A DNA stretch of 64,000 bases from Labilibacter marinus (GCF_001659685.2 NZ_LXYE02000002.1:62001-126000), one strand, 5' to 3'; numbered from the stretch's first letter, positions 9,368-19,266 are shown. Numbers and translations are program-made. Notes: a model not told the origin generated them from the letters alone.

Positions 9368-10414
9368 ATGAAGAAAGTATATACATTTCATGAGCATGGT
9401 TCTCCATCACATTTTAACGCATTGGAACATTTAACAAATAGAGAAAATATAAGTTTGTGTCATAGGGAATTCGATTATTATCGTCAGCTTGTAATGTTAG
9501 TCAAAACAAGAGGAAAAAATACTTTAAAACTATTTTTAAACTTTAAATTTCTAATATCTTTAATATTTACATCTAATAAAATAATTATTGTAGGCATAGC
9601 TCCGTATAACTTTAATTTGAAATTCTTAAGACCTTTATTGAAAAAGCATAGGGTATTCTTATTTACCTCTTATACATGCTGGGATCAATCAATAATGGCA
9701 CATAGTAAATATTTCTCGAAAAATATTCTAAGTGTTTGGAGGCAGTTTATATTTAATGATACCGAACATGTCTTTGCAGTTTCAGAGAAAACGAAAAGAG
9801 AATTAATCGCAAATGGGTTCAAAGCGAAGGATCAAATAACAGTTGTTCATCATTCTTATAAAATGGAAATACAGCCATCTGAAAATAAGGAAAAAACATT
9901 AAACTTTATAACTGTGGCGAGTTTATCAGAAAGCAAAGGTATTGATGAATTGTTAAAAATATTTAAAAAATTACCCAATTGTAAACTAACAATTGTTGGC
10001 AAAGGGCCAATGGAAGGAGAAATTAAACAGGCATGTTTAGATTATATAAATATATGTTATCTCGGATATATTAAAGGGTTAGATAATTTGTTACCTGTAT
10101 ATAAGGAAAACTGCTTTTTGTTATTGAATTCAAAAAAGTCTAATTATTGGGAAGAATTATTTGGTATGGTTATTATTGAAGGTATGTCTTGTGGTGTAAT
10201 TCCAATTACAACGAATCACTCGGGTCCAAAGGAAATTATTACAAATAATAGAAATGGTTTAATTTGTGCAGAAGGTGATATAGAAAGTGGAATTAAATAT
10301 GCTATTAAAATGCAAGGGGATGAGTTTTTAGAGATGAAGAATAGTGCCATATTAAGAGGACAAGAGTTTCGAAGTAATGTTGTTTCTAGGAGATGGGAAA
10401 CTATTATTAATTAA
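9368..10414 (+). CDS. Glycosyltransferase, family 4 (GT-B fold)
   Basis: A 348-residue cytosolic transferase predicted to add one sugar to the growing lipid-linked unit. The C-terminal half has the GT4 (Glycos_transf_1) signature: ITVASLSESKGIDELLK, then TIVGKGPMEGEI, then an EELFGMVIIEGMSCGVIPIT segment holding the E-x7-E motif that contacts the donor sugar nucleotide. The N-terminal acceptor domain is divergent. It starts 18 bases after the flippase. Donor and linkage cannot be read from sequence. Confidence 0.88.
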   Translation: MKKVYTFHEHGSPSHFNALEHLTNRENISLCHREFDYYRQLVMLVKTRGKNTLKLFLNFKFLISLIFTSNKIIIVGIAPYNFNLKFLRPLLKKHRVFLFTSYTCWDQSIMAHSKYFSKNILSVWRQFIFNDTEHVFAVSEKTKRELIANGFKAKDQITVVHHSYKMEIQPSENKEKTLNFITVASLSESKGIDELLKIFKKLPNCKLTIVGKGPMEGEIKQACLDYINICYLGYIKGLDNLLPVYKENCFLLLNSKKSNYWEELFGMVIIEGMSCGVIPITTNHSGPKEIITNNRNGLICAEGDIESGIKYAIKMQGDEFLEMKNSAILRGQEFRSNVVSRRWETIIN

Positions 10415-10543
10415 TAACTTTTCTTAGTGTTTAGTATTAAATTTAATTATGCTTTTGGCGATTAGTGTATTTGATTTAGTAATAGAATTAATCTAGTTTC
10501 TAGTACTAAAAATTGTTATTTATTTTCATACTATTTTAGAATA

Positions 10544-11563
10544 ATGGCTCAGGAATTATTGATAAATAAAAAGAATAGGACAGATAGGCTAAAACATTTT
10601 GATTTTATTAGTGGTGTTTTTATAATTCAAATAATTGTAATGCATATATTACAGTTTTCGAATAGATATTGTGATAATTCAATTTTTGATTTTGTTATGC
10701 AAATATCATTCTTTTTTATGCCTTGGTTTTATTTTAAATCTGGTTTTTTTTATACGCAACCAACAAAAATTGACTTTTATTTTATTAAAAGTAAATTTCA
10801 AAAATTACTTGTTCCATTCGCTATTTTCGGATTTATTGGGTTTTGTATTAATTTACCTTATAATATTTTAACAATAGATAGACCTTTTCTTGAAAATATT
10901 ACTTCGCCAATTATTGGATTTCTAAGAGAGGGGAGTGTAGGTTTTGGTAATGCTCCACTTTGGTTTTTACTTTCATTGTTTATTGTAAATATATTATATG
11001 CTTATTTTGATATCATTAAAGCTAAATATATTATCATTATCTTTCCATTTCTAGGGTTTAGTTTGTATTATTTTAATATAAAATTACCATTGGGTCTAAG
11101 TAATTTGTTTTTAGCTACATTTTTTTTTGGAGCAGGCTCATTGGTGAGGAAATATATGTATTTAGTAAGTTATCGCATTGTAATCGTAATTAATTTGGTT
11201 TTGTATTTGTTATTGATCAGTTATGCAGCTAGCTATATTGATTTTAGATCCAATAATCTTGTTAATGGACACTATTTAGTTTACTCTTTTTCTGCCATAG
11301 TAGGTTTAATATTAGTAAGCGGTGGGTTAACTCGATTTAGTGGAGTAAGGATAGTTAATAAGATTGGAAGTAATTCATTATTATATTTTATTTTGCACTG
11401 GCCACTAATTCTAACGTGCAGATTATTATTATATCTACTTGGAATTAGCACGTTAGGATATCATTTTGCGGCTATCACATTTTTTGTAATATTCATATCA
11501 ATACCTCTGTTAAGTAGCGTATCTGGTAGGGTATTAAGCTACAGGTTGTTTAGAAGTAAGTGA
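10544..11563 (+). CDS. Membrane acyltransferase, family 3 (probable sugar O-acetyltransferase)
   Basis: Multi-pass membrane protein of 339 residues, about ten hydrophobic helices, of the acyltransferase-3 type. Evidence is the N-terminal LKHFDFISGVFIIQ segment with a following His (VMHIL), the APLWFLLSLF motif, and the closing YFILHWPLIL segment. Such proteins move acetyl groups across the inner membrane onto polysaccharide sugars. The gene sits after a 129-base AT-rich gap and before the polymerase. The family also contains some non-acetyl acyltransferases, so the group transferred is inferred. Confidence 0.82.
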   Translation: MAQELLINKKNRTDRLKHFDFISGVFIIQIIVMHILQFSNRYCDNSIFDFVMQISFFFMPWFYFKSGFFYTQPTKIDFYFIKSKFQKLLVPFAIFGFIGFCINLPYNILTIDRPFLENITSPIIGFLREGSVGFGNAPLWFLLSLFIVNILYAYFDIIKAKYIIIIFPFLGFSLYYFNIKLPLGLSNLFLATFFFGAGSLVRKYMYLVSYRIVIVINLVLYLLLISYAASYIDFRSNNLVNGHYLVYSFSAIVGLILVSGGLTRFSGVRIVNKIGSNSLLYFILHWPLILTCRLLLYLLGISTLGYHFAAITFFVIFISIPLLSSVSGRVLSYRLFRSK

Positions 11564-11597
11564 ATACTTATTATTTTAGAATTCAAGATTGTTTTTA

Positions 11598-12800
11598 ATG
11601 AAAAAAACGACATATATATTTATTTGTTTCCTTCTTAGTACCTGTTTTTGGAATCTATCATTTATTACTAGATTTTTAAATTTAAATAGTATACATTTTC
11701 TAACGTGGACTTGGTGTTTTTGTGCTTTTTTATTTTTTAAAAGAAGAATAATATTCAAAGAAATATATAGAAAGTATTATCAATATGTTTTTTGGATATT
11801 TCTAGGAGTGTTTATTTCAATGTTCTCGGCATATTTTTTTTGGAAGCAAGATTTTGTACAAACGTTTAAAGTTCAGAAGGGGATTTATAGTTTTGTCTTA
11901 TTGTTAGCTCTCTACTATGTTCAGCCATCTGAAAAGGATATAATTACTGGATTGGAATGGATATCTATATTAACAATCATAATTTGGATAATTGTTGCTG
12001 TAAATCCTAATTTAATTTCAATAAAGGAGGAAGTTATCGAATTTGAAAGCAATACATCTAAGAGTGATTTTGGATATAATGTGCATGGAATCCATTTTGT
12101 AGTAATGCTATTTTACTATAAAACACAGAAATACATTGAAAAGTTTACTTGGAAATATTTTACTGTCGCAATGCTCCTTCTTGGATTTGTTTTTTTGTTT
12201 CAGAATAGAAGTATGCTTTTAGGTATTTTTCCAATTTTAATTTATTCTTTGATAAAATTAAAGTCAAAGCAGAAATCATTAATTATTGTTTCAATAGTTG
12301 GTTTTTTAACGTCATTTATCATTTTTTCTAAAAGTAGATGGACATTGCTTTTGGAACAATCACAAAATGAATTAGTTGATACTGACTATAATCGATGGAA
12401 ATCTTTTTATTATTATATTAATGATCACTCTCCAAATTTATTTTGCAACATTTTTGGAAATGGAGTAGCTACTATCGAAAGTGATTATGGTATTTACACA
12501 AATAGTCTTGAGGGGAATGGTATATTTATTAGTGATCTTGGTATGATTGGTATGTGGAGTGATTTTGGAGTGATTCCTATAATTCTTATATATTCAGTTC
12601 TAATAAATATTCTATTCAAAAGGAAATATCCATTATACCTCAAGTTTATTAGCCTTCATGTTTTATTAATACCAACAATATTTCATTTTTGGAGCAATCC
12701 TGGAATATTCTTTTTTGTTATAATATTATATCTCTTTTCATATCATAAAGAATTACCGAAGTATTCAAAGTTAAAAGAATCGATAAAAACTTTTGAGTAA
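11598..12800 (+). CDS. wzy: Wzy-type O-antigen/exopolysaccharide polymerase
   Basis: A very hydrophobic protein of about 400 residues with roughly 10-12 membrane segments and a large loop in the last third (about residues 255-310: NRWKSFYYYINDHSPN, then a GNG segment), the layout of Wzy/O-antigen ligase-like polymerases. It would join flipped repeat units in the periplasm. I prefer ATG at 11598 over TTG at 11589. DNA here is among the most AT-rich of the window; one 60-base line (12241-12300) counts 12 G or C. Recognition rests on topology and position, since Wzy sequences are poorly conserved. Confidence 0.8.
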   Translation: MKKTTYIFICFLLSTCFWNLSFITRFLNLNSIHFLTWTWCFCAFLFFKRRIIFKEIYRKYYQYVFWIFLGVFISMFSAYFFWKQDFVQTFKVQKGIYSFVLLLALYYVQPSEKDIITGLEWISILTIIIWIIVAVNPNLISIKEEVIEFESNTSKSDFGYNVHGIHFVVMLFYYKTQKYIEKFTWKYFTVAMLLLGFVFLFQNRSMLLGIFPILIYSLIKLKSKQKSLIIVSIVGFLTSFIIFSKSRWTLLLEQSQNELVDTDYNRWKSFYYYINDHSPNLFCNIFGNGVATIESDYGIYTNSLEGNGIFISDLGMIGMWSDFGVIPIILIYSVLINILFKRKYPLYLKFISLHVLLIPTIFHFWSNPGIFFFVIILYLFSYHKELPKYSKLKESIKTFE

Positions 12801-12808
12801 ATAACTAA

Positions 12809-13735
12809 ATGATTGCTATGAACACCAAACCACTTATATCTATTGGTATACCTACTTTTAAGTCTGATTTTTTGCATGAGGCTATAGACTCTGTTCTGTC
12901 ACAAACGTATTCTAATATAGAGATAATTGTCGTAAACGATCAGTCTCCTGAAGATATTGGCTCAATTGTTAAATCATATAGTGACAGTCGTATTCGATAT
13001 TTTGTAAATGATCAAAACTTAGGCAAAGAAGATTTGGTTGCAAATTGGAATAAATGTCTTTCGTATGCTAGAGGTGAGTATTTTGCACTTTTATGCGACG
13101 ATGATGTATACAGTCCAAATTTTATAAAAGAGATGTATGAATTAGCTATAAAATATCCCAGTACTAATGTCTTTCGTGCCCGTGTAGAAATCGTGGATGA
13201 GAATAGTGAAATTATAGATTTTTATCCTAATCTGCCTTCATGGCAGAGTATGGCTGATTATATGTGGCATGTTTTTAACGGTTATGGATGTCAGACTGTA
13301 ACAGAATTTATGTATAGACGTGAACATATAAATAGATTAGGTGGATATGTATCTTTACCTCTAGGATGGTATTCTGATTTCTTGTCAACATACATATTTT
13401 CACAAAAAGGGGGTATTGCATCTTCTAGCAATTTTCTAGTTAAGTTTAGAATGAGTGGACAAAATATTACTTCTTTAACAGATGAAAATTCAGAAAAGAA
13501 ACTAATTGCTGCTAGACTATATAAAGAAGCTGTAATGCAGCTGCTCAAGAGTACTAAGGCTGAAAGTTTGACAGGAATGATAAAAAGTTTAAATAGAAAA
13601 ATAAAAGAGCAGAATGAATATGTTCTGTTACATTCAAAGCTTTCTAGTTTTATTAAACTTTTTATGAGTAGAAGGGAATATGGATTAACGGCTAAGTGTT
13701 TAATCAAATCACTTATTAAAAAAGTTGTAAATTGA
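12809..13735 (+). CDS. Glycosyltransferase, family 2 (GT-A fold)
   Basis: A 308-residue GT2 enzyme. The N terminus has ISIGIPTFKSDFLHEAIDSVL, then IEIIVVNDQSPED, and an acidic LLCDDDVYSP motif near residue 95 that supplies the DxD metal site for the nucleotide sugar. Start is ATG at 12809, eight bases after the polymerase; ATG at 12818 is an alternative. Its stop overlaps the TTG start of the next gene by four bases, which points to translational coupling. Donor sugar unknown. Confidence 0.9.
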   Translation: MIAMNTKPLISIGIPTFKSDFLHEAIDSVLSQTYSNIEIIVVNDQSPEDIGSIVKSYSDSRIRYFVNDQNLGKEDLVANWNKCLSYARGEYFALLCDDDVYSPNFIKEMYELAIKYPSTNVFRARVEIVDENSEIIDFYPNLPSWQSMADYMWHVFNGYGCQTVTEFMYRREHINRLGGYVSLPLGWYSDFLSTYIFSQKGGIASSSNFLVKFRMSGQNITSLTDENSEKKLIAARLYKEAVMQLLKSTKAESLTGMIKSLNRKIKEQNEYVLLHSKLSSFIKLFMSRREYGLTAKCLIKSLIKKVVN

Positions 13736-14712
13736 TTAAAAAAATATTTGATACGGTAATAAAGTTGAATAGGACTTTTATTTTAAATGCTAGATACTTT
13801 GGAATAAAGTTAGCTATCTTCAACACATTACATATTATCACGTACCATTATCCTCGAACTTCAATTTGTCACTTTGTTAACAAGAATAGACATAAGTTTG
13901 TAAAAAAGTATTTGTTAAATGAGTTCAGTGAATTTCTTATAAATTTTAAGAGTTCATTACCAGATATATCGAAACAAATAGGTCGTAAATCAGAGGAGAA
14001 TATTATATGGCAGTGTTGGTGGCAAGGAGAAGAGTTTCTGGAGGGGATAACAAAAGTGTGCGTTGACTCTGTTAGAAAGAATTTCAAGTCTTATAAAGTT
14101 GTTCTTATAACGAAAGATAATTATTATAAATATGTTTTTTTACCAAAACATATCATTTCCAAAATGGAAAATGGAGAAATTTCACTTACTGTATTTTCGG
14201 ATATACTGAGGACTAGTCTTTTAAAACAAAATGGAGGATTATGGATTGATGTAACGGTTTATATTACTGAAAAAATTAAGGATAGATATTTAAATTTAGA
14301 TTTCTTCAGTTGTAAAGAAACTTCCAAAGACAATTTTTATGTTTCGAATTATAGATGGTCAACATTCTGTTTTGGAGGCAATAAAGAGCATGTTGTATTT
14401 GACTTTATTAGTCAATTTTTCTATGAATACTGGAAAACCAAGAATATACTTATTGATTATTACTTGTTCGATTATATTATTGATATAGGGTACGATAATA
14501 TAGAGTCTATTAAAGTAGCTATCGACAATGTTCCTATTACAAACCCATCTAAACATCTTCTGCAAGAATACCTAAACAAACCATACGATAGTATGCTTTT
14601 TGAGAGCTTAAAAACAAATACTATGTTTTTTAAGCTTTCAAGAAAAGCCAATTATGAGAACATATTAGAAGATGGTAAAATCTCTTTCTGGGGATACTTG
14701 ATGGATAATTAA
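13732..14712 (+). CDS. Capsular polysaccharide synthesis protein (Caps_synth/GT32-like glycosyltransferase)
   Basis: A 326-residue protein with the hallmarks of the Caps_synth family: IIWQCWWQGEE near residue 85, SVRKNFKSYKVVLIT, then SDILRTSLLKQNGGLWIDVTVY containing a metal-binding D-x-T variant of the DxD motif. Members are GT32-like transferases in capsule loci. The start codon is TTG in the overlap TTGA with the preceding stop; no ATG is available upstream without entering that gene. An ordinary cassette member, AT-rich like its neighbours. Confidence 0.82.
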   Translation: MIKKIFDTVIKLNRTFILNARYFGIKLAIFNTLHIITYHYPRTSICHFVNKNRHKFVKKYLLNEFSEFLINFKSSLPDISKQIGRKSEENIIWQCWWQGEEFLEGITKVCVDSVRKNFKSYKVVLITKDNYYKYVFLPKHIISKMENGEISLTVFSDILRTSLLKQNGGLWIDVTVYITEKIKDRYLNLDFFSCKETSKDNFYVSNYRWSTFCFGGNKEHVVFDFISQFFYEYWKTKNILIDYYLFDYIIDIGYDNIESIKVAIDNVPITNPSKHLLQEYLNKPYDSMLFESLKTNTMFFKLSRKANYENILEDGKISFWGYLMDN

Positions 14713-14723
14713 TTTATGTTATT

Positions 14724-15989
14724 ATGAAAATTATATTAGTTACTGCATATACTCCAACACCTGAAAACGTGAAAGGCCCATCAGCTATGATGTACCATTT
14801 GTTGAAGTCTAAACCTGATAATTGTAAAATGAAAACATATTCTTTAAATGTGAATAAGGTTTCTTCAGGTAAGAGTAAGTTATATGCAAATCAAATGAAA
14901 TCAGAGATCTCAATAATTAAAGATTCTGCATATAATTTTTTGCATAAAAGGCATACTTTGGCGGAATTAAGGCTAGCTCTTAAAATTGATCAATCATATG
15001 GGGAGTCAAATTACTGTTTGCCTAAAAAATATATAAAAGAAATAGAGGATTATAAACCAGATATTGTTTTTTTGTATTATGGAATTTATGTTAAAATAGC
15101 AAAACAGCTTTCTAAATTTAATTTAGTCGTTTGCGGGTATGATTGTTTTCCATTGCATTATAACCGTTTATTAAAAAATTCTTTTTGTTATAAAAATGAA
15201 TCTAATTATAAAGAAGCACTTAATAATTATAAAATTTCTATTTATAGAGAGTTACAATACAAAGATGTTACAGCAAGGAAGTTTTATGTAGGTATTGAAG
15301 ATTGTATGTATTATAGTAAAATAACTCAGAAAACAAATTTTAAGTTTTATCCTCATCCTCATTTTGATCTTGTAGATAAGGATATTAGTCTTAATAAAAA
15401 CAGATTAAATATTATCATATCTGGGAAATTTGATGAATATACATATTCAGATTCATGTGAATTGTTAGGAGCTTTATTGAAGAGTTCGGACAACTTAAAA
15501 TCAAATATTTCCATTACATTTTTAGGACAAGGATGGGAAAGTATTTGCAATGAATTAATAGTAAAAGGTTACTATGTTGAGCACAAAAGATGGGTTGATG
15601 TATATGTAGATGAACTTGTAAAATATGATATACAGATCTTTCCAATTTCAGTAGGTTCAGGTACAAAGGGTAAAGTTTTAGATGCTTTAGCAGCGGGATT
15701 ATTGGTAATAGGAAGTGATGTTGCATTAGAAAATATATACGTTAAACATAATCATTCGTGTCTCATATATAAGAAGGTGGTTGATGTTTGTGATATGTTG
15801 AATGATATATATATTAAAAGAACAGAATATCGACAGATTGCTGAAAATGGAAGATCACAAGTGCGTAAATGGCATAATCCAAATAGAATTTTTAATTTAA
15901 TAGTAAAAAATGAAATTGAAAGGTCTGATAGTTATTCAGGAATTGGGGAATATATTGCTGTTACTTCAAAATTGGAATCAATAATTTGA
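14724..15989 (+). CDS. Glycosyltransferase, GT4-like
   Basis: A 421-residue protein beginning MKIILVTAYTPTPENVKGP, a pattern typical of GT-B transferases whose first loop binds the acceptor. The C-terminal part has ITFLGQGWE and PISVGSGTKGKVLDALAAG, with GSGTKGKVLDAL in the donor-binding position seen in family 4 and related enzymes. The middle, rich in Tyr and Lys, matches nothing I recognise. It follows the Caps_synth gene by 11 bases. Assigned as a glycosyltransferase from fold motifs; family number and sugar are uncertain. Confidence 0.8.
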   Translation: MKIILVTAYTPTPENVKGPSAMMYHLLKSKPDNCKMKTYSLNVNKVSSGKSKLYANQMKSEISIIKDSAYNFLHKRHTLAELRLALKIDQSYGESNYCLPKKYIKEIEDYKPDIVFLYYGIYVKIAKQLSKFNLVVCGYDCFPLHYNRLLKNSFCYKNESNYKEALNNYKISIYRELQYKDVTARKFYVGIEDCMYYSKITQKTNFKFYPHPHFDLVDKDISLNKNRLNIIISGKFDEYTYSDSCELLGALLKSSDNLKSNISITFLGQGWESICNELIVKGYYVEHKRWVDVYVDELVKYDIQIFPISVGSGTKGKVLDALAAGLLVIGSDVALENIYVKHNHSCLIYKKVVDVCDMLNDIYIKRTEYRQIAENGRSQVRKWHNPNRIFNLIVKNEIERSDSYSGIGEYIAVTSKLESII

Positions 15990-16024
15990 AGTTATCGGGT
16001 TAAAATTATCAAATAATAGTGAAT

Positions 16025-17047
16025 ATGCAAATGTCAATTAAAGTAAGCATAATTGTACCAATTTATAAAGTCGAGAAATACATACATCGCTGTATGGAAT
16101 CAATATTAAATCAAACGCTAAAGGAAACTGAAATAATATTGGTAGATGATGGTTCTCCTGATAATTGTCCAAAAATTTGTGATGAATATGCTCAGAAATA
16201 TGAAAGAGTAAGGGTAATTCATAAAAAGAATGAAGGGCTTGGTTTTGCTCGTAATAGTGGGATTCAAATTGCCACAGGGGAATATGTTACTTTTATAGAT
16301 TCGGATGATTATGTTAGTGAAACGATGATAGAAGAGCTTTATGAAGTTGCTTCAAATAAAAAATTAAATGCGGTTTATAGTAACTATTATAGAGTTTCAA
16401 AACAAGGGGGGATTGTAAAGGTTACGGAGACCGATTGTGATTTTATTCTCTCAGGTAAAGAAAATATTGGTGACTTTCTTTTAAATATGATTGGTTCCCC
16501 ATCTGCAATTTCAGCAGATCGAAAATATAGTATGTCTGTGTGGCATGCAATTTATTCTTTATCTTTAATTCAAGAAAAAGAAATATTGTTTCCTTCGGAA
16601 AAAGAAATGATATCGGAAGATTTAATTTTTCATATTCATTTTTTAGCAAATTCTTTAAATATAGGATATATAAATAGACATCATTATTACTATTGTGAAA
16701 ACGAAGATTCATTATCGAATACCTTTAGGAGAGATCGATTTGAAAGGTATATAGCGCTGCATAAAGAGGTTTGTAGGCTATTGTTAATAAATTATCCAAA
16801 TTTAGAATGGCAGAACAGCATTGATCGTTGTATATTAGGATATACAAGAAGTAATATAATTAATGAAGGTATACAAAATTCATTAAATAGAAAAGAAAAT
16901 ATAGAGTACCTTAAAAATATTAGAGAAAACAAATACTTTGATGGAATATTAAAAAGGTATCCTTATTTTAAATTACCACTTAAATACGCCATTTTTTTCT
17001 TCCTCTTAGATTATAGATTATTACGAATTATTCGTTTCTTCCAATAG
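16025..17047 (+). CDS. Glycosyltransferase, family 2 (GT-A fold)
   Basis: A classic GT2 enzyme of about 340 residues: VSIIVPIYKVEKYIHRCMES, TEIILVDDGSPDNCP, NEGLGFARNSGI and FIDSDDYV, the last carrying the metal-binding DxD. It resembles WfgS/EpsJ-type transferases in capsule loci. The C-terminal 60 residues contain a hydrophobic stretch (YAIFFFLLDYRLL) that may touch the membrane. ATG at 16025 is chosen over GTG at 16019 and ATG at 16031. Fifteen bases separate it from the acetyltransferase that follows. Confidence 0.92.
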   Translation: MQMSIKVSIIVPIYKVEKYIHRCMESILNQTLKETEIILVDDGSPDNCPKICDEYAQKYERVRVIHKKNEGLGFARNSGIQIATGEYVTFIDSDDYVSETMIEELYEVASNKKLNAVYSNYYRVSKQGGIVKVTETDCDFILSGKENIGDFLLNMIGSPSAISADRKYSMSVWHAIYSLSLIQEKEILFPSEKEMISEDLIFHIHFLANSLNIGYINRHHYYYCENEDSLSNTFRRDRFERYIALHKEVCRLLLINYPNLEWQNSIDRCILGYTRSNIINEGIQNSLNRKENIEYLKNIRENKYFDGILKRYPYFKLPLKYAIFFFLLDYRLLRIIRFFQ

Positions 17048-17062
17048 TGTTTTTTTAATATT

Positions 17063-17620
17063 ATGATACTATCAAAAGAGGAGTTGAGAAAATATTTACT
17101 AGAGGATTCTAGACGTTTTGAAACTATACCAAGTTTAAAAGATAAAATCCTTCATAATGAAGTTTGGTATATATACAAATACCAATGTCAGCTTAGATTT
17201 GTAGAATTTTACAAAAATACAGGCAAATCAAAGTTGTTATTCTTATATCATTTTTTTAGATATAAACGTTTGGGTTTTAAATTGCGCTTTACGATTTACC
17301 CAAATACCATTGGACCAGGATTAAGAATCTTTCATACAGGAGATTTTGTACATGTGAAAAAGTGTTGTAAAATTGGCAAGAATTGCACATTGCTTCCTGG
17401 TGTTGTTATAGGTAATAAGAATATTAATGATGATGGTAGTTGGGTTACAGTAGGTGATAATTGTTATTTCGGATTGGGAGCAAAAATTTTTGGTGAAGTG
17501 AAAATTGGAAACAATGTTGTTATTGGAGCTAATTCTGTTGTAGTTAAAGATATACCTGATAACTGTGTTGTTTCTGGAATTCCCGCAGTAATCATAAAAA
17601 AGGATGGTAAAAATGTTTAA
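17063..17620 (+). CDS. Hexapeptide-repeat serine acetyltransferase-like protein
   Basis: A 185-residue left-handed beta-helix acyltransferase. After a helical N-terminal third, residues about 85-180 show hexapeptide repeats (IGKNCTLLPGVVIG, VTVGDNCYFGLGAKI, KIGNNVVIGANSVVV) ending in the VSGIPAVII cap typical of CysE-like enzymes. In polysaccharide loci such proteins usually O-acetylate sugars rather than serine, which is what the context suggests here. Its end overlaps the next acetyltransferase gene by 17 bases. Confidence 0.87.
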   Translation: MILSKEELRKYLLEDSRRFETIPSLKDKILHNEVWYIYKYQCQLRFVEFYKNTGKSKLLFLYHFFRYKRLGFKLRFTIYPNTIGPGLRIFHTGDFVHVKKCCKIGKNCTLLPGVVIGNKNINDDGSWVTVGDNCYFGLGAKIFGEVKIGNNVVIGANSVVVKDIPDNCVVSGIPAVIIKKDGKNV

Positions 17621-18224
17621 TATGGATTTAATAATTAAATTATTTAAATTACCGGAATATATATATGATAGGATTTTAAGTTTTATATATAAAAGTAAAA
17701 TGTGTAAAGTCGGTCAGAATGTAAGTTTAAGACCTAGTAGCTCCGTGTTCTTTGGATTGGAGAATTTATCTATTGGTAACCACGTAAGTATACCCCGTTT
17801 TGCACATATATTTTGTACTGAAGCTCCTTTGACAATTGGTAATAAAGTAATTTTTGGTCCAGCACCAACAATAGTTACGGGTAACCATAGAATTGATGTT
17901 ATTGGGAAAAATATTATAGATTCTCATGATAAATTACCGGCCAATGATAAAGAGGTACTAATCGAAGACGATGTATGGGTCGGGGCAAATGTGACAGTTT
18001 TGATGGGGGCTATAATTGGGCGAGGTAGTGTAGTTGCAGCTGGGGCAGTTGTAAATAATCAATTTCCACCATATGCCATTATTGGAGGTGTACCTGCAAA
18101 GGTCTTAAAATACAGATTTACAATTGATGAAATATTAGCACATGAATGCAATTTATATGAAGCAAATAAGTGTTATTCACGTGTCGAATTAGAAGAATTA
18201 AGAGCTAAATATGCCACGAAATAA
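17604..18224 (+). CDS. Hexapeptide acetyltransferase (WbbJ/maltose-acetyltransferase-like)
   Basis: A 206-residue beta-helix acetyltransferase. The body contains SIGNHVSIPRFAHIF, IGNKVIFGPAPTIVTGNHR, then VWVGANVTVLMGAIIGRGSVVAAGAVV and the cap GGVPAKVLKYRF, a pattern close to WbbJ and maltose/galactoside acetyltransferases; the His of TGNHR is a candidate catalytic base. Starts at ATG 17604 inside the end of the preceding gene; ATG 17613 is an alternative. Two adjacent, overlapping acetyltransferase genes imply at least two acetylated positions, or N-acetylation of a precursor sugar. Confidence 0.88.
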   Translation: MVKMFNMDLIIKLFKLPEYIYDRILSFIYKSKMCKVGQNVSLRPSSSVFFGLENLSIGNHVSIPRFAHIFCTEAPLTIGNKVIFGPAPTIVTGNHRIDVIGKNIIDSHDKLPANDKEVLIEDDVWVGANVTVLMGAIIGRGSVVAAGAVVNNQFPPYAIIGGVPAKVLKYRFTIDEILAHECNLYEANKCYSRVELEELRAKYATK

Positions 18225-19266
18225 CCCAAAAGTATTAATCGTTGCCACCTCCCGCAAAACACGTGGGGGTATTACTTCTGTAGTTAAAGCACACGAGCAG
18301 GGTAAACAATGGAAAAAATACCATTGTAAATGGATAGAGACACATAGGGATGGAAATGCTTTAAGAAAGATTGCATATTTTATTTTTTCCTTGAGCCAAT
18401 ACATGTGTTTACTTCCTAACTATGATTTGGTTCATATTCATATTGCAACAACTGGTTCTGCAAAAAGAAAGCAAGTGTTTTATTACCTTGCAAAATGGAT
18501 GAATAAGAAAGTAATATTTCATTTCCATCCATCTAATGAAAAGTTTCTATTTGAATCCGCAAATCAAAAACTTTATCGCAAACTTTTTTCGAGTACCGAT
18601 TTAGTACTGGTATTATCAAAACAATGGCAGGTATGGATAAAGGCAGCATTGGGATTATATAAAAATATTGAAGTCTTATATAATCCTTGTCCTATTGTAG
18701 ATCGGATTGATACCAATAGGAAGAACAATATATTATTCGCGGGTACCTTGATTGAACGAAAAGGATATGGAGTACTTTTAAGAGCTTTTGCATCTATTGC
18801 TGATAAATATCCTAGTTGGAAAATTGTTTTTGCAGGTAATGGTGAAATTGAAATGGCCAAATTACTGGCAGATAAGCTTGGTATTCGTAATCAAATTGAA
18901 CTTTTGGGATGGGTGTCTGGAAATGAAAAAGAAAGACAATTTCAAAGTGCATCTATTTATTGTTTGGCTAGTGATGGAGAAGGTTTTCCAATGGGTGTTC
19001 TTGATGCCTGGGCTTATGGTATTCCCTGCATAGTTACTCCTGTAGGAGGGATCCCTGATATTGTTATAGACGGGAAGAATGGGTTATTATTTCCAGTTGG
19101 AGATATAAATATATTATCCCAGCAAATTGAGGAATTAATTGATAATAAATGTTTGAGAGAACAAATGGTAATTGAGTCGGATAAGTATGTTAATGGTGAA
19201 TTTAATCAAGATATCATCAATAATAAACTGGATAAGATTTATTCAAAAGTACTAAACAAATGTTAA
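18211..19266 (+). CDS. Glycosyltransferase, family 4 (GT-B fold)
   Basis: A 351-residue GT4 enzyme: KVLIVATSRKTRGGITSVV at the N terminus, then ILFAGTLIERKGYGVLLRAF, IVFAGNGEIEMAKLL, and SDGEGFPMGVLDAWAYGIPC, in which the usual E-x7-E is read as E-x7-D, a common variant. It overlaps the previous gene by 14 bases and the next by 7, so the three are translationally coupled. Base composition is nearer the rest of the genome than in the 10-17 kb stretch. Confidence 0.92.
   Translation: MPRNNPKVLIVATSRKTRGGITSVVKAHEQGKQWKKYHCKWIETHRDGNALRKIAYFIFSLSQYMCLLPNYDLVHIHIATTGSAKRKQVFYYLAKWMNKKVIFHFHPSNEKFLFESANQKLYRKLFSSTDLVLVLSKQWQVWIKAALGLYKNIEVLYNPCPIVDRIDTNRKNNILFAGTLIERKGYGVLLRAFASIADKYPSWKIVFAGNGEIEMAKLLADKLGIRNQIELLGWVSGNEKERQFQSASIYCLASDGEGFPMGVLDAWAYGIPCIVTPVGGIPDIVIDGKNGLLFPVGDINILSQQIEELIDNKCLREQMVIESDKYVNGEFNQDIINNKLDKIYSKVLNKC

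Noticed and set aside
13291-13707. 138-codon open frame opposite the GT2 gene
   Set aside because: Entirely inside a well-supported glycosyltransferase gene; no motif or signal.
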